Source: JBEBVQ01 sp037190845 (GTDB lineage Bacteria; Bacteroidota; Bacteroidia; Chitinophagales; Chitinophagaceae). Taken from it: a stretch of 64,000 nucleotides of DNA. The stretch is taken from assembly GCA_037190845.1 (NCBI GenBank), contig JBBCJI010000027.1, positions 47,908 through 111,907 of the forward strand, written 5' to 3'. Positions 18,389 to 27,143 of this stretch are shown in pieces (position 1 is the stretch's first letter; every line of letters begins with the position of its first letter). The position numbers were made by a program, and so were the translations under genes. Below the pieces are notes generated by a model, which ran no database searches, was not told the origin of the DNA, and saw only the letters and a list, made by a program, of their open reading frames with translations.

Positions 18389-18805
18389 GGGTGCAATTCA
18401 AATCTTCGCGTTTCATATTGTGTGCATTCAATGAATGTTTTATGTATTTCCTTTGAAAAGAGCAGAATACTGGGCAGGGAGCACATCTCCCCGAAGCAGG
18501 ATTGTTGCCTGCTGAGTATATGCTGCCCTTTCAGGGCGCAATGGGAATGTTGACGGCTTCCTGCCCCACGCGCTGCGTTGGGTTGTGTATATGCTGCCCC
18601 TGCGGGGCGAGCTCCTCCAAAGGCTGAATGCCAACCACGTAGAATATATGGCAGGCCTGATAACCTCCAAAGGCTGAAAGCCTTTGATACATACAACCCG
18701 GGGCAACGCCCCGGGCTATGGGCTAAACCGATATCACATGCGCCCTGAAAGGGCAGCATATACTCTTTACCCCATTCTTATTATGCGAAGATTTGAATTG
18801 CACCC
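18389..18805. mobile_element. MITE-like element copy 2, intact ends and 8-bp target duplication
   Basis: The ends are 22-bp inverted repeats with one mismatch: 18389-18410 begins GGGTGCAATTCAAATCTTCG, and 18784-18805 is its complement. The flanks 18381-18388 and 18806-18813 are identical (AGTGTGTA), which is an 8-bp target-site duplication. The 417-bp interior has only short shadow frames and several GC-rich hairpins, so it is non-autonomous. The 15-bp outer core of its ends is shared with the element at 4684-5166. No transposase gene is in the window. Confidence 0.82.
18514..18765. repeat. Perfect 27-bp inverted repeat and REP-like hairpins inside MITE copy 2
   Basis: 18514-18540 and 18739-18765 are perfect 27-bp inverted copies (left arm contains TATATGCTGCCCTTTCAGGG). 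Each arm is itself a small hairpin (GCCCTTTCAGGGC). A third unit, TATATGCTGCCCCTGCGGGGC, lies at about 18586-18607, and a CCCGGGGC-type stem at about 18696-18715. Confidence 0.75.
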
Positions 18806-18909
18806 AGTGTGTATATTAGTTCTTCGTGTACGCATTTCGTAGTATTGATTCTGTTTTCCGATTGGGGGAGCTGCATCCGACCCGATTCCACTGCAAACAA
18901 AATATCCGC

Positions 18910-18917
18910 TATTTTTG
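18910..18917 (+). promoter_or_regulatory. -7 box (TATTTTTG) for cysS
   Basis: Exact TAnnTTTG match ending 15 bp before the cysS ATG. No convincing -33 element was seen. Confidence 0.6.
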
Positions 18918-18932
18918 CGCTAATTTTAGCAC

Positions 18933-20426
18933 ATGCCGGATTTACATTTATATAATTCATATACCCGACAGAAAGAAAAATTTGAGCCGCTGACGCCCGG
19001 ACATGTGGGATTATACGTCTGCGGTCCTACCGTTTCCGGTGAATCCCATCTGGGGCACGCGCGTCCTTACGTAACGTTCGATGTGGTGTATCGCTGGCTG
19101 AAACACCTTGGCTATAAAGTACGCTATGTACGCAATATCACAGATGCCGGACATTTTGAAGAAGAAGGTCGTGCCGCAGAAGACAAAGTAGCTGAAAAGG
19201 CCCGGTTAGAGCAACTTGAGCCTATGGAGCTGGTACATAAATACACCAACCTGTTCCATTGGGGCATGCGCCGGTTCAACTGCCTCGATCCGGATATCGA
19301 ACCGATTGCCACCGGCCATATTATTGAGCAGATCAGTATGATCGGAACAATAATAGAAAAGGGCTATGCCTACGAAGTAAACGGCTCCGTTTATTTTGAT
19401 GTAAAAAAATATGCGGAACATCACCCTTACGGCAAGCTTTCAGGTCGTGTACTTGACGATCTTCTGGAAACCACGCGCGATCTTGACGGCCAGGACGAAA
19501 AACGTAATAAAGTAGACTTTGCGCTGTGGAAGAAAGCCCCGCCCCAACATATCATGCGTTGGAAAAGCCCCTGGGGAGAAGGCTTCCCGGGATGGCATAT
19601 CGAATGTTCGGCGATGAGCAGTAAATATCTCGGCGTACAGTTTGATATACATGGCGGTGGTATGGACCTTCAATTTCCTCACCATGAAAGCGAGATCGCA
19701 CAAAGCACCGTTGCCCATGATCATGATCCGGTACGTTACTGGATGCATAACAACATGATCACCATCAACGGACGGAAGATGGGTAAAAGCTATAATAACG
19801 TAATCCGGCTGACAGAGCTTTTCAGCGGCAACCATCCGATGCTGGAGCAGCCATACCACCCGATGGTCGTGCGCTTTTATATTTTACAGACCCATTACCG
19901 CAGCACGCTTGATTTCTCCAATGAGGCATTACAGGCTTCCGAACGTGCATTGCGCAGATTGTGGGAAGCGTATGAGGTTTTAAAGAAACTGGCAAAACCG
20001 GAAACAGGTACAGCAAGCGATACAGAACTTGACCAGAAAGTACAGCAATGGTGCCGTGAATGTGAAGAATTCATGAATGACGACTTTAACACAGCGCGGG
20101 TCATTGCCAATTTGTTTGAGCTTGCACCGGTCATTAACGGAGTGAAAGGAGGTCAGGTAAAGCCAAATGCCTTATCTTCCGAAACATACCGTCTGATGGA
20201 TCAAACCTTCCGGGCTTATATGGAAGACATCCTTGGACTACAGCCATTACAGGCAGAAGAAAACGACAAGCTTGACCAGGTACTTTCCCTGCTGATAGAG
20301 ATACGGAAGGATGCACGTACCCGGAAAGATTATGCCACATCCGACCAGATACGCAACAGGCTGGCGGAAGCAGGCATAGTGCTGAAAGATGAAAAAGACG
20401 GTGGCGTGTCGTATACCATTGAATGA
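18933..20426 (+). CDS. cysS: Cysteine--tRNA ligase
   Basis: A 497-residue class I aminoacyl-tRNA synthetase that charges tRNA-Cys in the cytoplasm. The HIGH signature is HLGH (39-42) and the KMSKS loop is KMGKS (282-286). The predicted zinc ligands are Cys30 (YVCGPTV), Cys225 (HIECSAM), His250 and Glu254 (FPHHESE). The C-terminal region (KDEKDGGVSYTIE) matches the end of normal CysRS proteins, so the gene is complete. It has a -7 box just upstream and is followed after 6 bp by the ABC exporter gene, with which it is probably co-transcribed. Confidence 0.98.
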   Translation: MPDLHLYNSYTRQKEKFEPLTPGHVGLYVCGPTVSGESHLGHARPYVTFDVVYRWLKHLGYKVRYVRNITDAGHFEEEGRAAEDKVAEKARLEQLEPMELVHKYTNLFHWGMRRFNCLDPDIEPIATGHIIEQISMIGTIIEKGYAYEVNGSVYFDVKKYAEHHPYGKLSGRVLDDLLETTRDLDGQDEKRNKVDFALWKKAPPQHIMRWKSPWGEGFPGWHIECSAMSSKYLGVQFDIHGGGMDLQFPHHESEIAQSTVAHDHDPVRYWMHNNMITINGRKMGKSYNNVIRLTELFSGNHPMLEQPYHPMVVRFYILQTHYRSTLDFSNEALQASERALRRLWEAYEVLKKLAKPETGTASDTELDQKVQQWCRECEEFMNDDFNTARVIANLFELAPVINGVKGGQVKPNALSSETYRLMDQTFRAYMEDILGLQPLQAEENDKLDQVLSLLIEIRKDARTRKDYATSDQIRNRLAEAGIVLKDEKDGGVSYTIE

Positions 20427-20432
20427 TAACGG

Positions 20433-22238
20433 ATGAAAAAACTGATGAGGTTGCTGCGCTATCTTGGTGATTATAAAGGTAAGATAGCCCTTTACTTTTT
20501 CACAAGCATGATGGCCATCCTGTTCAGCATATTTTCGCTGGGCATGCTGGCACCGGTGTTGCAGGTACTCTTTCGCGACCCTGGAGAAACGACAGGAACG
20601 ACGAATGGTAATCTTCTATCGCATGTATCAGCCTATGTGCAGCATCTGATGCAACAGGAAAGCAAGCTCACCGTACTGACCTATGTCTGTATTACGGTAG
20701 TAGTCTTCACCTTACTCAAAAACCTCTTTCTCTATATATCAGTTTACCTGCTAAACCCCATCCGTAATGCCGTCCTCCGCCGGCTGCGTAACGATCTTTT
20801 CCGGAAAACGCTTTCATTGCCTATCGGCTTCTTTACCGAAGAACGAAAAGGCGACCTTATCTCCCGTATGACCAATGATATCAATGAAGTGGAGTTATCT
20901 ATTATGGCGACGCTTGAGGTCTTTATCCGGGAGCCGTTGACGATCCTCTTCACATTAACGTCGATGATTATCATCAGTCCGCAACTGACGTTATTCCTCC
21001 TTGTTTTCCTGCCGGTGGCAGGGCTGATTATCGGCAGAATCGGAAAATCGCTCCGCAAATCTTCCAATATCGTGCAGGAACAACTGGGGCTGATGCTCGG
21101 TGTCATAGAAGAGACCCTCACAGGGATGCGGGTGATCAAAGCATTCAATGCCGAGAAACATCAGCATTTACGGTTCACACAGATCAACAACCTGTTGTTC
21201 CGTACCCGCAACCGGCTTGCAGCACGCCGTGAGCTGGGGTCACCTGTATCCGAAACCATGGGTGTAATGGCCGTCAGCGTGATTCTCTGGTACGGCGGCA
21301 ATCTGATCTTCAACAATCAGGCGTCCCTGCAGCCGGAGCAGTTCATTCTGTACATTGCCCTGTTCACACAGATCATTAATCCGTTTAAAAATTTGTCCAC
21401 ATCCTTCTTTAATATCCAGAAAGGATCTGCCGCACTCGACCGCATCGCCCATCTGCTTGATGCTGATAACGCCATCCGGGAAGTCCCCGGCGCCAAAGAC
21501 ATCCGGGAGTTCAGACGGGAAATTGAGTTCCGCAATGTTTCCTTTTACTATGGGGAGAAGAAAATACTGGAAAACATCAATCTGAAAATTGAAAAAGGTA
21601 AAACTATAGCGTTGGTGGGCGCTTCGGGCGCCGGGAAATCTACGCTTGCAGATCTTGTACCTCGTTTTCATGATGTAACCGGTGGTGAGATACTGATTGA
21701 CGGAGTGAATGTAAAAGAGCTTAAACTCGATGCCCTGCGCCGGCTGATGGGCGTGGTCAGCCAGGATCCAATCCTGTTTAACGATACGATCTACAGCAAC
21801 ATTACCCTCGGCACAGGTGGTACAACCATGAGGCAGGTGGAGGAAGCGGCACATGTGGCACATGCGCACAACTTCATTATGCAGAAACATGAAGGCTACC
21901 GGACGATCGTAGGAGACCGGGGGACCAAGCTCAGCGGAGGAGAACGTCAGCGGATCACCATCGCACGGGCTGTGCTGAAAAACCCGCCCATATTAATTCT
22001 CGACGAAGCGACCTCATCCCTTGATACCGAAAGTGAACGTATTGTGCAGGATGCCATCAACCAGCTCATGCAGCACCGTACCTGCCTCGTGATTGCCCAC
22101 CGGCTGTCCACCGTACAACATGCCGACGAGATCATCGTGCTGGATAAAGGTAGCATCGTGCAACGAGGCAAACATAGCGATCTGATGCAGCAGCAGGGAC
22201 ATTACTGGAAATTGGTGGAGATGCAGCAGGTTAAGTAA
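20433..22238 (+). CDS. ABC transporter, MsbA-like fused permease/ATP-binding protein
   Basis: A 601-residue half-transporter. The N-terminal ~330 residues form an exporter-type membrane domain with about six transmembrane helices (for example IALYFFTSMMAILFSIFSL). The C-terminal nucleotide-binding domain has Walker A GASGAGKST (396-404), a Q-loop (VVSQDPILF), the signature LSGGERQR, Walker B ILILDEATSSLD and the H-loop (VIAHRLST). The architecture resembles MsbA, the lipid A flippase, and this is its likely role in a Gram-negative cell, but drug or lipid exporters look the same. It lies 6 bp after cysS and ends before a 9-nt-phased dyad repeat. Confidence 0.93.
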   Translation: MKKLMRLLRYLGDYKGKIALYFFTSMMAILFSIFSLGMLAPVLQVLFRDPGETTGTTNGNLLSHVSAYVQHLMQQESKLTVLTYVCITVVVFTLLKNLFLYISVYLLNPIRNAVLRRLRNDLFRKTLSLPIGFFTEERKGDLISRMTNDINEVELSIMATLEVFIREPLTILFTLTSMIIISPQLTLFLLVFLPVAGLIIGRIGKSLRKSSNIVQEQLGLMLGVIEETLTGMRVIKAFNAEKHQHLRFTQINNLLFRTRNRLAARRELGSPVSETMGVMAVSVILWYGGNLIFNNQASLQPEQFILYIALFTQIINPFKNLSTSFFNIQKGSAALDRIAHLLDADNAIREVPGAKDIREFRREIEFRNVSFYYGEKKILENINLKIEKGKTIALVGASGAGKSTLADLVPRFHDVTGGEILIDGVNVKELKLDALRRLMGVVSQDPILFNDTIYSNITLGTGGTTMRQVEEAAHVAHAHNFIMQKHEGYRTIVGDRGTKLSGGERQRITIARAVLKNPPILILDEATSSLDTESERIVQDAINQLMQHRTCLVIAHRLSTVQHADEIIVLDKGSIVQRGKHSDLMQQQGHYWKLVEMQQVK

Positions 22239-22246
22239 GATATCAC

Positions 22247-22315
22247 AATGTGTTAGATGTGTTGAATGTGACAGATGTGTCAACACATTTTACACATCTA
22301 ACACATTTCCCACAT
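22247..22315. repeat. 9-nt-phased ATGTG/CACAT dyad array (copy 1)
   Basis: Four ATGTG units start at 22248, 22257, 22266 and 22275, and four CACAT units start at 22284, 22293, 22302 and 22311, each 9 nt apart. The two halves are complementary and would form a long hairpin just after the ABC exporter stop, so it may work as a terminator or mRNA end. The same architecture occurs at 32121-32201. Confidence 0.75.
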
Positions 22316-22360
22316 TTACGCGTTTTCAATCCAATAACAATTCCAATAAATTACTTGCGG

Positions 22361-22368
22361 TATCTTTG
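22361..22368 (+). promoter_or_regulatory. -7 box (TATCTTTG) for galE
   Basis: Exact TAnnTTTG match 18 bp upstream of the galE ATG; the -33 element is not clear. Confidence 0.6.
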
Positions 22369-22386
22369 CCATAATACTCCCTGATC

Positions 22387-23424
22387 ATGAAAAAAATACT
22401 TGTTACAGGCGGATGCGGCTATATCGGCGGTCATACAATTGTAGATCTGGTTAATAACGGCTTTGATGTAATCTCCATAGATGATCTCTCGCGCGGCTCG
22501 TTGCGTATGCTGGCTGGTATTGAAAAGATCCTCGGGCGCCAGGTAAAGAATTACAAAGTAGACCTCACTAACCTGGAAGATACTCAGGCCGTATTCATGG
22601 AAAACCCGGACATCGCCGGGATCATCCATTTTGCAGCATATAAATCCGTACCGGAATCGGTAGCGGAACCTCTGAAGTATTTCCACAATAATCTCAACTC
22701 ACTGGTAAACATACTGATGTGCGCACAGGAATTTAAAGTACCGCATATCGTATTCTCCTCTTCGTGCTCTGTATACGGGAATGCACAGACACTACCGGTA
22801 GATGAGCATGCCCCGCTGGCAGAAGCAGAATCTCCGTACGCACGCACCAAACAAATGGGCGAAGCGATATGCCGTGATTTTACACTCCAGAATAAAGATT
22901 TCAATACCATATTGCTGCGCTATTTCAATCCTGTGGGGGCGCATCCGTCGGCCATTATCGGGGAGTTACAAGAGAAACCGGAAAGTCTTGTACCGGTCAT
23001 CACACAGACTGCAATCGGCAAGCGTCCGGAAATGCAGGTATTCGGCTCTGATTACGATACCCGCGACGGTTCCTGCGTACGGGACTATATCCACGTCATG
23101 GATATTGCCGATGCACACACAAAAGCATTACAGTATATGCTGGAAGGCCGCAACCGGCATAACTGTGAAATATTCAACCTTGGCTCCGGCGACGGCGTAA
23201 CGGTACTGGAACTGATCGAAGCCTTCGAAAAAGTGTCCGGAAAATCCCTGAATTATAAACTGGGGCCACGCCGTGCCGGTGATGTGATCGCAGTATATGC
23301 CAACAATACCAAAGCCAGAGCGCTGCTGGGCTGGAACCCGCAGTATACGCTCGACCGCATGATGGACACCGCCTGGCGCTGGGAACTTGCCCTGCAGCAT
23401 GAAGCGCAGGTGCAATTGAATTAG
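22387..23424 (+). CDS. galE: UDP-glucose 4-epimerase
   Basis: A 345-residue extended short-chain dehydrogenase that interconverts UDP-glucose and UDP-galactose with bound NAD. The N-terminal Rossmann motif is TGGCGYIGGH; the catalytic residues are in SSSCSVYG (125-132) and Tyr151/Lys155 (YARTK). RYFNPVGAHPSA and GDGVTVLELIEAFEKVSG are typical GalE segments. The sugar nucleotides would feed surface polysaccharide or galactose metabolism. It is monocistronic by spacing: its own -7 box upstream and a convergent methyltransferase gene 65 bp downstream. Confidence 0.97.
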   Translation: MKKILVTGGCGYIGGHTIVDLVNNGFDVISIDDLSRGSLRMLAGIEKILGRQVKNYKVDLTNLEDTQAVFMENPDIAGIIHFAAYKSVPESVAEPLKYFHNNLNSLVNILMCAQEFKVPHIVFSSSCSVYGNAQTLPVDEHAPLAEAESPYARTKQMGEAICRDFTLQNKDFNTILLRYFNPVGAHPSAIIGELQEKPESLVPVITQTAIGKRPEMQVFGSDYDTRDGSCVRDYIHVMDIADAHTKALQYMLEGRNRHNCEIFNLGSGDGVTVLELIEAFEKVSGKSLNYKLGPRRAGDVIAVYANNTKARALLGWNPQYTLDRMMDTAWRWELALQHEAQVQLN

Positions 23425-23489
23425 CGGCTTATCACCTTTCATCCCTACGCAAAAACCAGGCAATATACTATTGTCCGGCGCTCACGATA

Positions 23490-24545
23490 TCAATAGACAT
23501 ACGGTATAAACCTGTATTTCACTTTAGTGCAATAGGCCACATAATCCGGATCTTCCGACAGGTGTCTTTCTTCCGTTACCGCCCGGAGAAAATAAATAAC
23601 TGTCCATACCAGCATACCGGCTGCAGCCAGCGGGATATGAGGCAACACCGGTATCAGCGTAATCCACCAAACCAGCACCTTGGATATATATGCCGGATGC
23701 CGGACAATACGGTAAGCCCCCCGCTGCACAATACCGCGATTCGTCAGATTGGAGCATTTTGTGCCGAGCGATACGGATGCCCATACATACACAAACAGCA
23801 GGAGCATCACGACCAGCCGCATCACAAAAGTGGCTTCTATCGAATGGAAATAGGCATAGGTAGCGCTGTGGTGCGGCGCCAGGGATGCGGTCAGATTATT
23901 AAACGGCGGATAGCAGGCCAGCGTCACCAGCCAGCCCGACCAGGTGGGGTCTACTGATTTGATCCGGTTGCGCAGCCGGGAGGAGGAAAACAGGTAGCCA
24001 AAGGCAAACAACAATGTATCCAGCAGGTAAAACGCCGTTACCGCTACCGGGAAGACAATATTATTAAAACCTGTGAATAATGTCTGCGATCCTTTGTGGT
24101 GTATTACCCGCCGTATCTCCGACATAAAATCATGATAGTTACCCACGGTAAATTGTATCATGACCGGGATAAAAAACAGCTTCACCAGGATAAAGAGAAA
24201 CAGGGTCTTCTCCGCACGTGAAATAAACAGCGGGGAACGGGATTGCTGCTGCAGGCAACGCAGCAGAAAACGGGCTGCTACCTGCAGGAATACATAACCA
24301 TGGGCGCCCGATGTATCGGGGTGATCACGCTGACCTATATGCTTTACAATAGCAGCACATGAGTACATCACCGCTATACCCGAAAGTATCAGTAATGCCT
24401 GTGATTGAAGATAAGCGGCATACCAGGCATTACAGGTATAGAAAAACCATGCGCCCCAGATAAGCAGCATATCTGCCATAAGCAAATGCAGCCAGCTCAC
24501 AGAGCCGGCTGCCGGTATGAAGACCCTCGTCAGTAACTTTCGCAT
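23490..24545 (-). CDS. Integral membrane methyltransferase-like protein (ICMT/PEMT superfamily)
   Basis: A 351-residue protein with about seven or eight hydrophobic segments. The C-terminal ~85 residues match the isoprenylcysteine/phospholipid methyltransferase fold: GAYRIVRHPAYISKVLVWW, then TEERHLSEDPDYVAYCTKVKYRFIP, with the conserved RHPxY and EExxL features that bind S-adenosylmethionine. The N-terminal half is an extra membrane region with no recognised domain. The substrate is unknown (a lipid, a quinone or a small molecule). It lies 19 bp after the Ser/Gly-rich lipoprotein gene and is probably co-transcribed with it. Confidence 0.8.
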   Translation of the reverse strand: MRKLLTRVFIPAAGSVSWLHLLMADMLLIWGAWFFYTCNAWYAAYLQSQALLILSGIAVMYSCAAIVKHIGQRDHPDTSGAHGYVFLQVAARFLLRCLQQQSRSPLFISRAEKTLFLFILVKLFFIPVMIQFTVGNYHDFMSEIRRVIHHKGSQTLFTGFNNIVFPVAVTAFYLLDTLLFAFGYLFSSSRLRNRIKSVDPTWSGWLVTLACYPPFNNLTASLAPHHSATYAYFHSIEATFVMRLVVMLLLFVYVWASVSLGTKCSNLTNRGIVQRGAYRIVRHPAYISKVLVWWITLIPVLPHIPLAAAGMLVWTVIYFLRAVTEERHLSEDPDYVAYCTKVKYRFIPYVY

Positions 24546-24564
24546 ACGATACCTCCGGATACCG

Positions 24565-25182
24565 TTAGCGGGTAAGGTTCATTCTGTTGCAGGCTCCGGA
24601 TACGGTAGCTGTACCGTTCCATGTATAATCACCGTCTTCTGCAGTATAAGAAACTGAAGTCGGAGCGCTGTAAGTCTGGGTAACACAGCCACTGGCCCCG
24701 CAGGAAGGAGCGGATGAATATATCTCGGTAATGGTTCCGGCATAGCTGCCGCTGATGTATACATTGATAGGCGATCCATGGAAGTCTGACCAGAATGTAA
24801 GCGTGTAGGTAGATGATCCGCCGGAAGAAGAGCTTCCCGATGAAGAACCGGAAGAGGAGGAACCGGAAGAACTGCCATACCCGGAGGAAGAACCGCCGGA
24901 AGAGGAACTACCATAGCCCGAAGATGAGCCACCGGAAGAACTGCCATACCCGGAAGAGGAACCGGAGGAGGACGAACCACCACCACTATAACCTACATAG
25001 GTGGCGCACCATTTACCGCTATAATCAGTGTTGCATATACAATCACCGTCGGAGCAATACCCGTTTACGCAGTTTTGTTCACAGGGATCTTCTTTTTCGC
25101 AGGAAGCAAGGGAAAGGGACAAAAACGCCGCAATCATTACATAACGTAACATTTTAGCGGCTTTGAGTAAACTGTTTTTCAT
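24565..25182 (-). CDS. Lipoprotein with EGF-like motif and Ser/Gly/Tyr low-complexity linker
   Basis: A 205-residue protein. The leader ends at LASC (Cys28). Immediately after comes an EGF-like Cys cluster (CEQNCVNGYCSDGDCICNTD, then WCATY). Residues about 68-125 are a low-complexity tract of repeated SSSGYGSSSGG-like units. The C-terminal ~80 residues form a beta-rich domain ending RMNLTR. It should be an outer-membrane lipoprotein with a flexible, disordered stalk. Functional partners are unknown. No clear -7 box was found upstream, where the DNA is very AT-rich. Confidence 0.8.
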   Translation of the reverse strand: MKNSLLKAAKMLRYVMIAAFLSLSLASCEKEDPCEQNCVNGYCSDGDCICNTDYSGKWCATYVGYSGGGSSSSGSSSGYGSSSGGSSSGYGSSSSGGSSSGYGSSSGSSSSGSSSGSSSSGGSSTYTLTFWSDFHGSPINVYISGSYAGTITEIYSSAPSCGASGCVTQTYSAPTSVSYTAEDGDYTWNGTATVSGACNRMNLTR

Positions 25183-25575
25183 GATCGTATAAGTTTATTT
25201 TAAAAATAGTTTTGTTAATATCTGGAATAATAAGATAAATGTAAAAATGGGCTTTTAAACATGTAATATATTATATATAAATTTTAATTATATTCTTTTT
25301 CTACCTACCTGAAATATCAAGTAAATTTATTTTATAGATATTTAGTTTTGTTTATATTTATTATAATAATCCGCATCATCAACTGGCACCGTAAAATTAT
25401 TTTCATATACCTGCTTTTTACCGGTTGAAGTTTATTTCGAGATGAAAGGGAACCATTTATAAAATTTCTCTGACAATAAATATAAAAAATATTACTTTTT
25501 GCAAAAGTATACTACCATTTCGTGCTTTGCAATACCTACAAATAGGTATTTTATATTGACAGCATAGTCTCATGT
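25183..25575. other. AT-rich intergenic region without genes
   Basis: About 390 bp, clearly more AT-rich than the surroundings. It holds no plausible coding frame. The only structure noticed is the palindrome at 25531-25550. It separates two minus-strand genes and presumably carries the promoter of the Ser/Gly-rich lipoprotein gene. Confidence 0.6.
25531..25550. promoter_or_regulatory. Perfect palindrome AATACCTA-CAAA-TAGGTATT
   Basis: A perfect 8-bp inverted repeat with a 4-nt centre, located 25 bp after the stop of the transporter gene and about 350 bp upstream of the lipoprotein gene. It has the same pattern as 17450-17469. Confidence 0.35.
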
Positions 25576-27069
25576 TCAAAACTGTATGTTCATCAGCAGC
25601 GGCATCAGGAACCAGCAAAACAGGGTGATCAGAATGATGGAAATGAGATTCATTACAAAGCCCGCTTTTACCATCTGCATAAACCGGATACGCCCGCTGG
25701 CGAAGACAATTGCATTGGGTGGTGTGCCCATGGGCAGCATACCGGCACAACTCGCGGCAAGCGTCATAGGTAATCCGAGCATCAAAGGATTAATGTGAAG
25801 TATATCCGCCAGGGAAGACAGCACCGGCGCCATAACGATTACCTGCGCCACGTTGCTCATGACCTCACTGACGAATATGGAAACAATCGTAACAGTCAGG
25901 ACAAGCAGAAAAATATTCCCGGAAAACCCGGCAATCCACTGTCCGAGATCTTCCATCAGACCGGCATTTTCTAATGCGTTGGCCATAGTAATACCACCTC
26001 CGAAAAGCAACAGGATCCCCCACGCCATCTTACTTGTGTCCGGCCATCTCAGCAGGGAATCCTTATGCCCGTCAGGCTCTCTTGTACCGGCAGGACATAT
26101 AAACAGCGCAATGATGCACATGACGGCTATCATGGTATCGTCAAGACGGAAGAAATCCTGAATATTATTGATGACACTGCGGGTCATCCAAAGAAACGCC
26201 GTTGCTGCAAGGACGACCAATACCCGCTTTTCTGCCTGCTGCATCGGCCCCAGCCGCTGTATTTCATCCCGGATCAGCTGTGAAGTAGCGCTATTAGCAT
26301 GGATCCGGTTCGGGAACATCCATTTCGCAAGCACCCAGTAAAGGCAGAAAAGCAGCGCGATACTCAGCGGTGTACACAAGAACATCCATTCCATAAAACC
26401 AATCTCTTTACCGTATTTCTCATAAACATGCGCTGCATAAGCCACATTGGGCGGCGTACCGATAATAGTGGATATACCGCTCAGGTTCGAAGCATAGGCG
26501 ATCATCAGCAGAATGACCAGCGAAAAATTATTGATACTCCTGCCCGGAGGATTATTTTCCTCCATCACCTGTATTACAGACAGTGCAATAGGGAACATCA
26601 TCATAGTCGTAGCTGTATTGCTCAGCCACATGCTCAACAGACCTGTTGCGATCATGAACCCCAATATGATCCGGTTGCCGCTCGAGCCGGTGAGGCGGAT
26701 GATATTCAGAGCGATCCTCCTGTGAAAATTCCATTTTTCGATCGCCAGCCCCAGCATAAACCCACCCATAAACAGGAAGATAACCGGGTTTGCATATGGT
26801 GCAGCAGTATCCTTAAGCGTGCCGATACCTGTAAGCGGAAAAAGCACAAGCGGTACAAGCGCCACCACAGGCATAGGCAAAGCTTCAGATACCCACCAGG
26901 TGATCATCAGCGCTGCTACAGCCAGTACTTTTGCAGCCACGGGACTTACGCCAAAAGGATTTATCCAGGCAAGTATTATCGCTATTATAATACCGGCAAA
27001 AAGGAAGAAAGCTTTCTTATTCAATGTGAAGTATTTATAAAAACATTGGGAATTTGCAAGAGCCTTCAA
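25576..27069 (-). CDS. SLC13/DASS family sodium-dependent anion transporter
   Basis: A 497-residue inner-membrane protein with about eleven hydrophobic segments. It shows the DASS features: WWVSEALPMPVVALVPLVLFP near the N-terminus, an SNT motif in the first half (MWLSNTATTMMMFPIAL) and the symmetry-related MSNVAQVIVMAPVL with MGTPPNAIVFASG in the second half. DASS carriers import di- or tricarboxylates (succinate, malate) or sulfate with sodium; the exact substrate cannot be read. It is monocistronic: the next minus-strand gene upstream ends 74 bp away. Confidence 0.93.
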   Translation of the reverse strand: MKALANSQCFYKYFTLNKKAFFLFAGIIIAIILAWINPFGVSPVAAKVLAVAALMITWWVSEALPMPVVALVPLVLFPLTGIGTLKDTAAPYANPVIFLFMGGFMLGLAIEKWNFHRRIALNIIRLTGSSGNRIILGFMIATGLLSMWLSNTATTMMMFPIALSVIQVMEENNPPGRSINNFSLVILLMIAYASNLSGISTIIGTPPNVAYAAHVYEKYGKEIGFMEWMFLCTPLSIALLFCLYWVLAKWMFPNRIHANSATSQLIRDEIQRLGPMQQAEKRVLVVLAATAFLWMTRSVINNIQDFFRLDDTMIAVMCIIALFICPAGTREPDGHKDSLLRWPDTSKMAWGILLLFGGGITMANALENAGLMEDLGQWIAGFSGNIFLLVLTVTIVSIFVSEVMSNVAQVIVMAPVLSSLADILHINPLMLGLPMTLAASCAGMLPMGTPPNAIVFASGRIRFMQMVKAGFVMNLISIILITLFCWFLMPLLMNIQF

Positions 27070-27143
27070 CCTGTTTCAAGTCAGCTGCGGCATCGTTTGC
27101 TGTTATAAAATTTCCTGACCGGATGAAGGGTAGGCGTAATAAA

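Noticed and set aside
18334..18759. 141- and 88-codon minus-strand frames within the miniature element
   Set aside because: They translate the REP-like hairpins and terminal repeat; such products are recurrent spurious frames.
24813..25157. Arg/Lys/Asn-rich frame opposite the Ser/Gly lipoprotein, and the idea that the repeats are a CRISPR array
   Set aside because: The periodicity is codon-level SSG repeats in a coding frame, without fixed repeat and spacer lengths.
26299..27108. 269-codon plus-strand frame opposite the DASS transporter
   Set aside because: The product is full of His, Arg and Gln typical of antisense frames of hydrophobic genes, with no domain.
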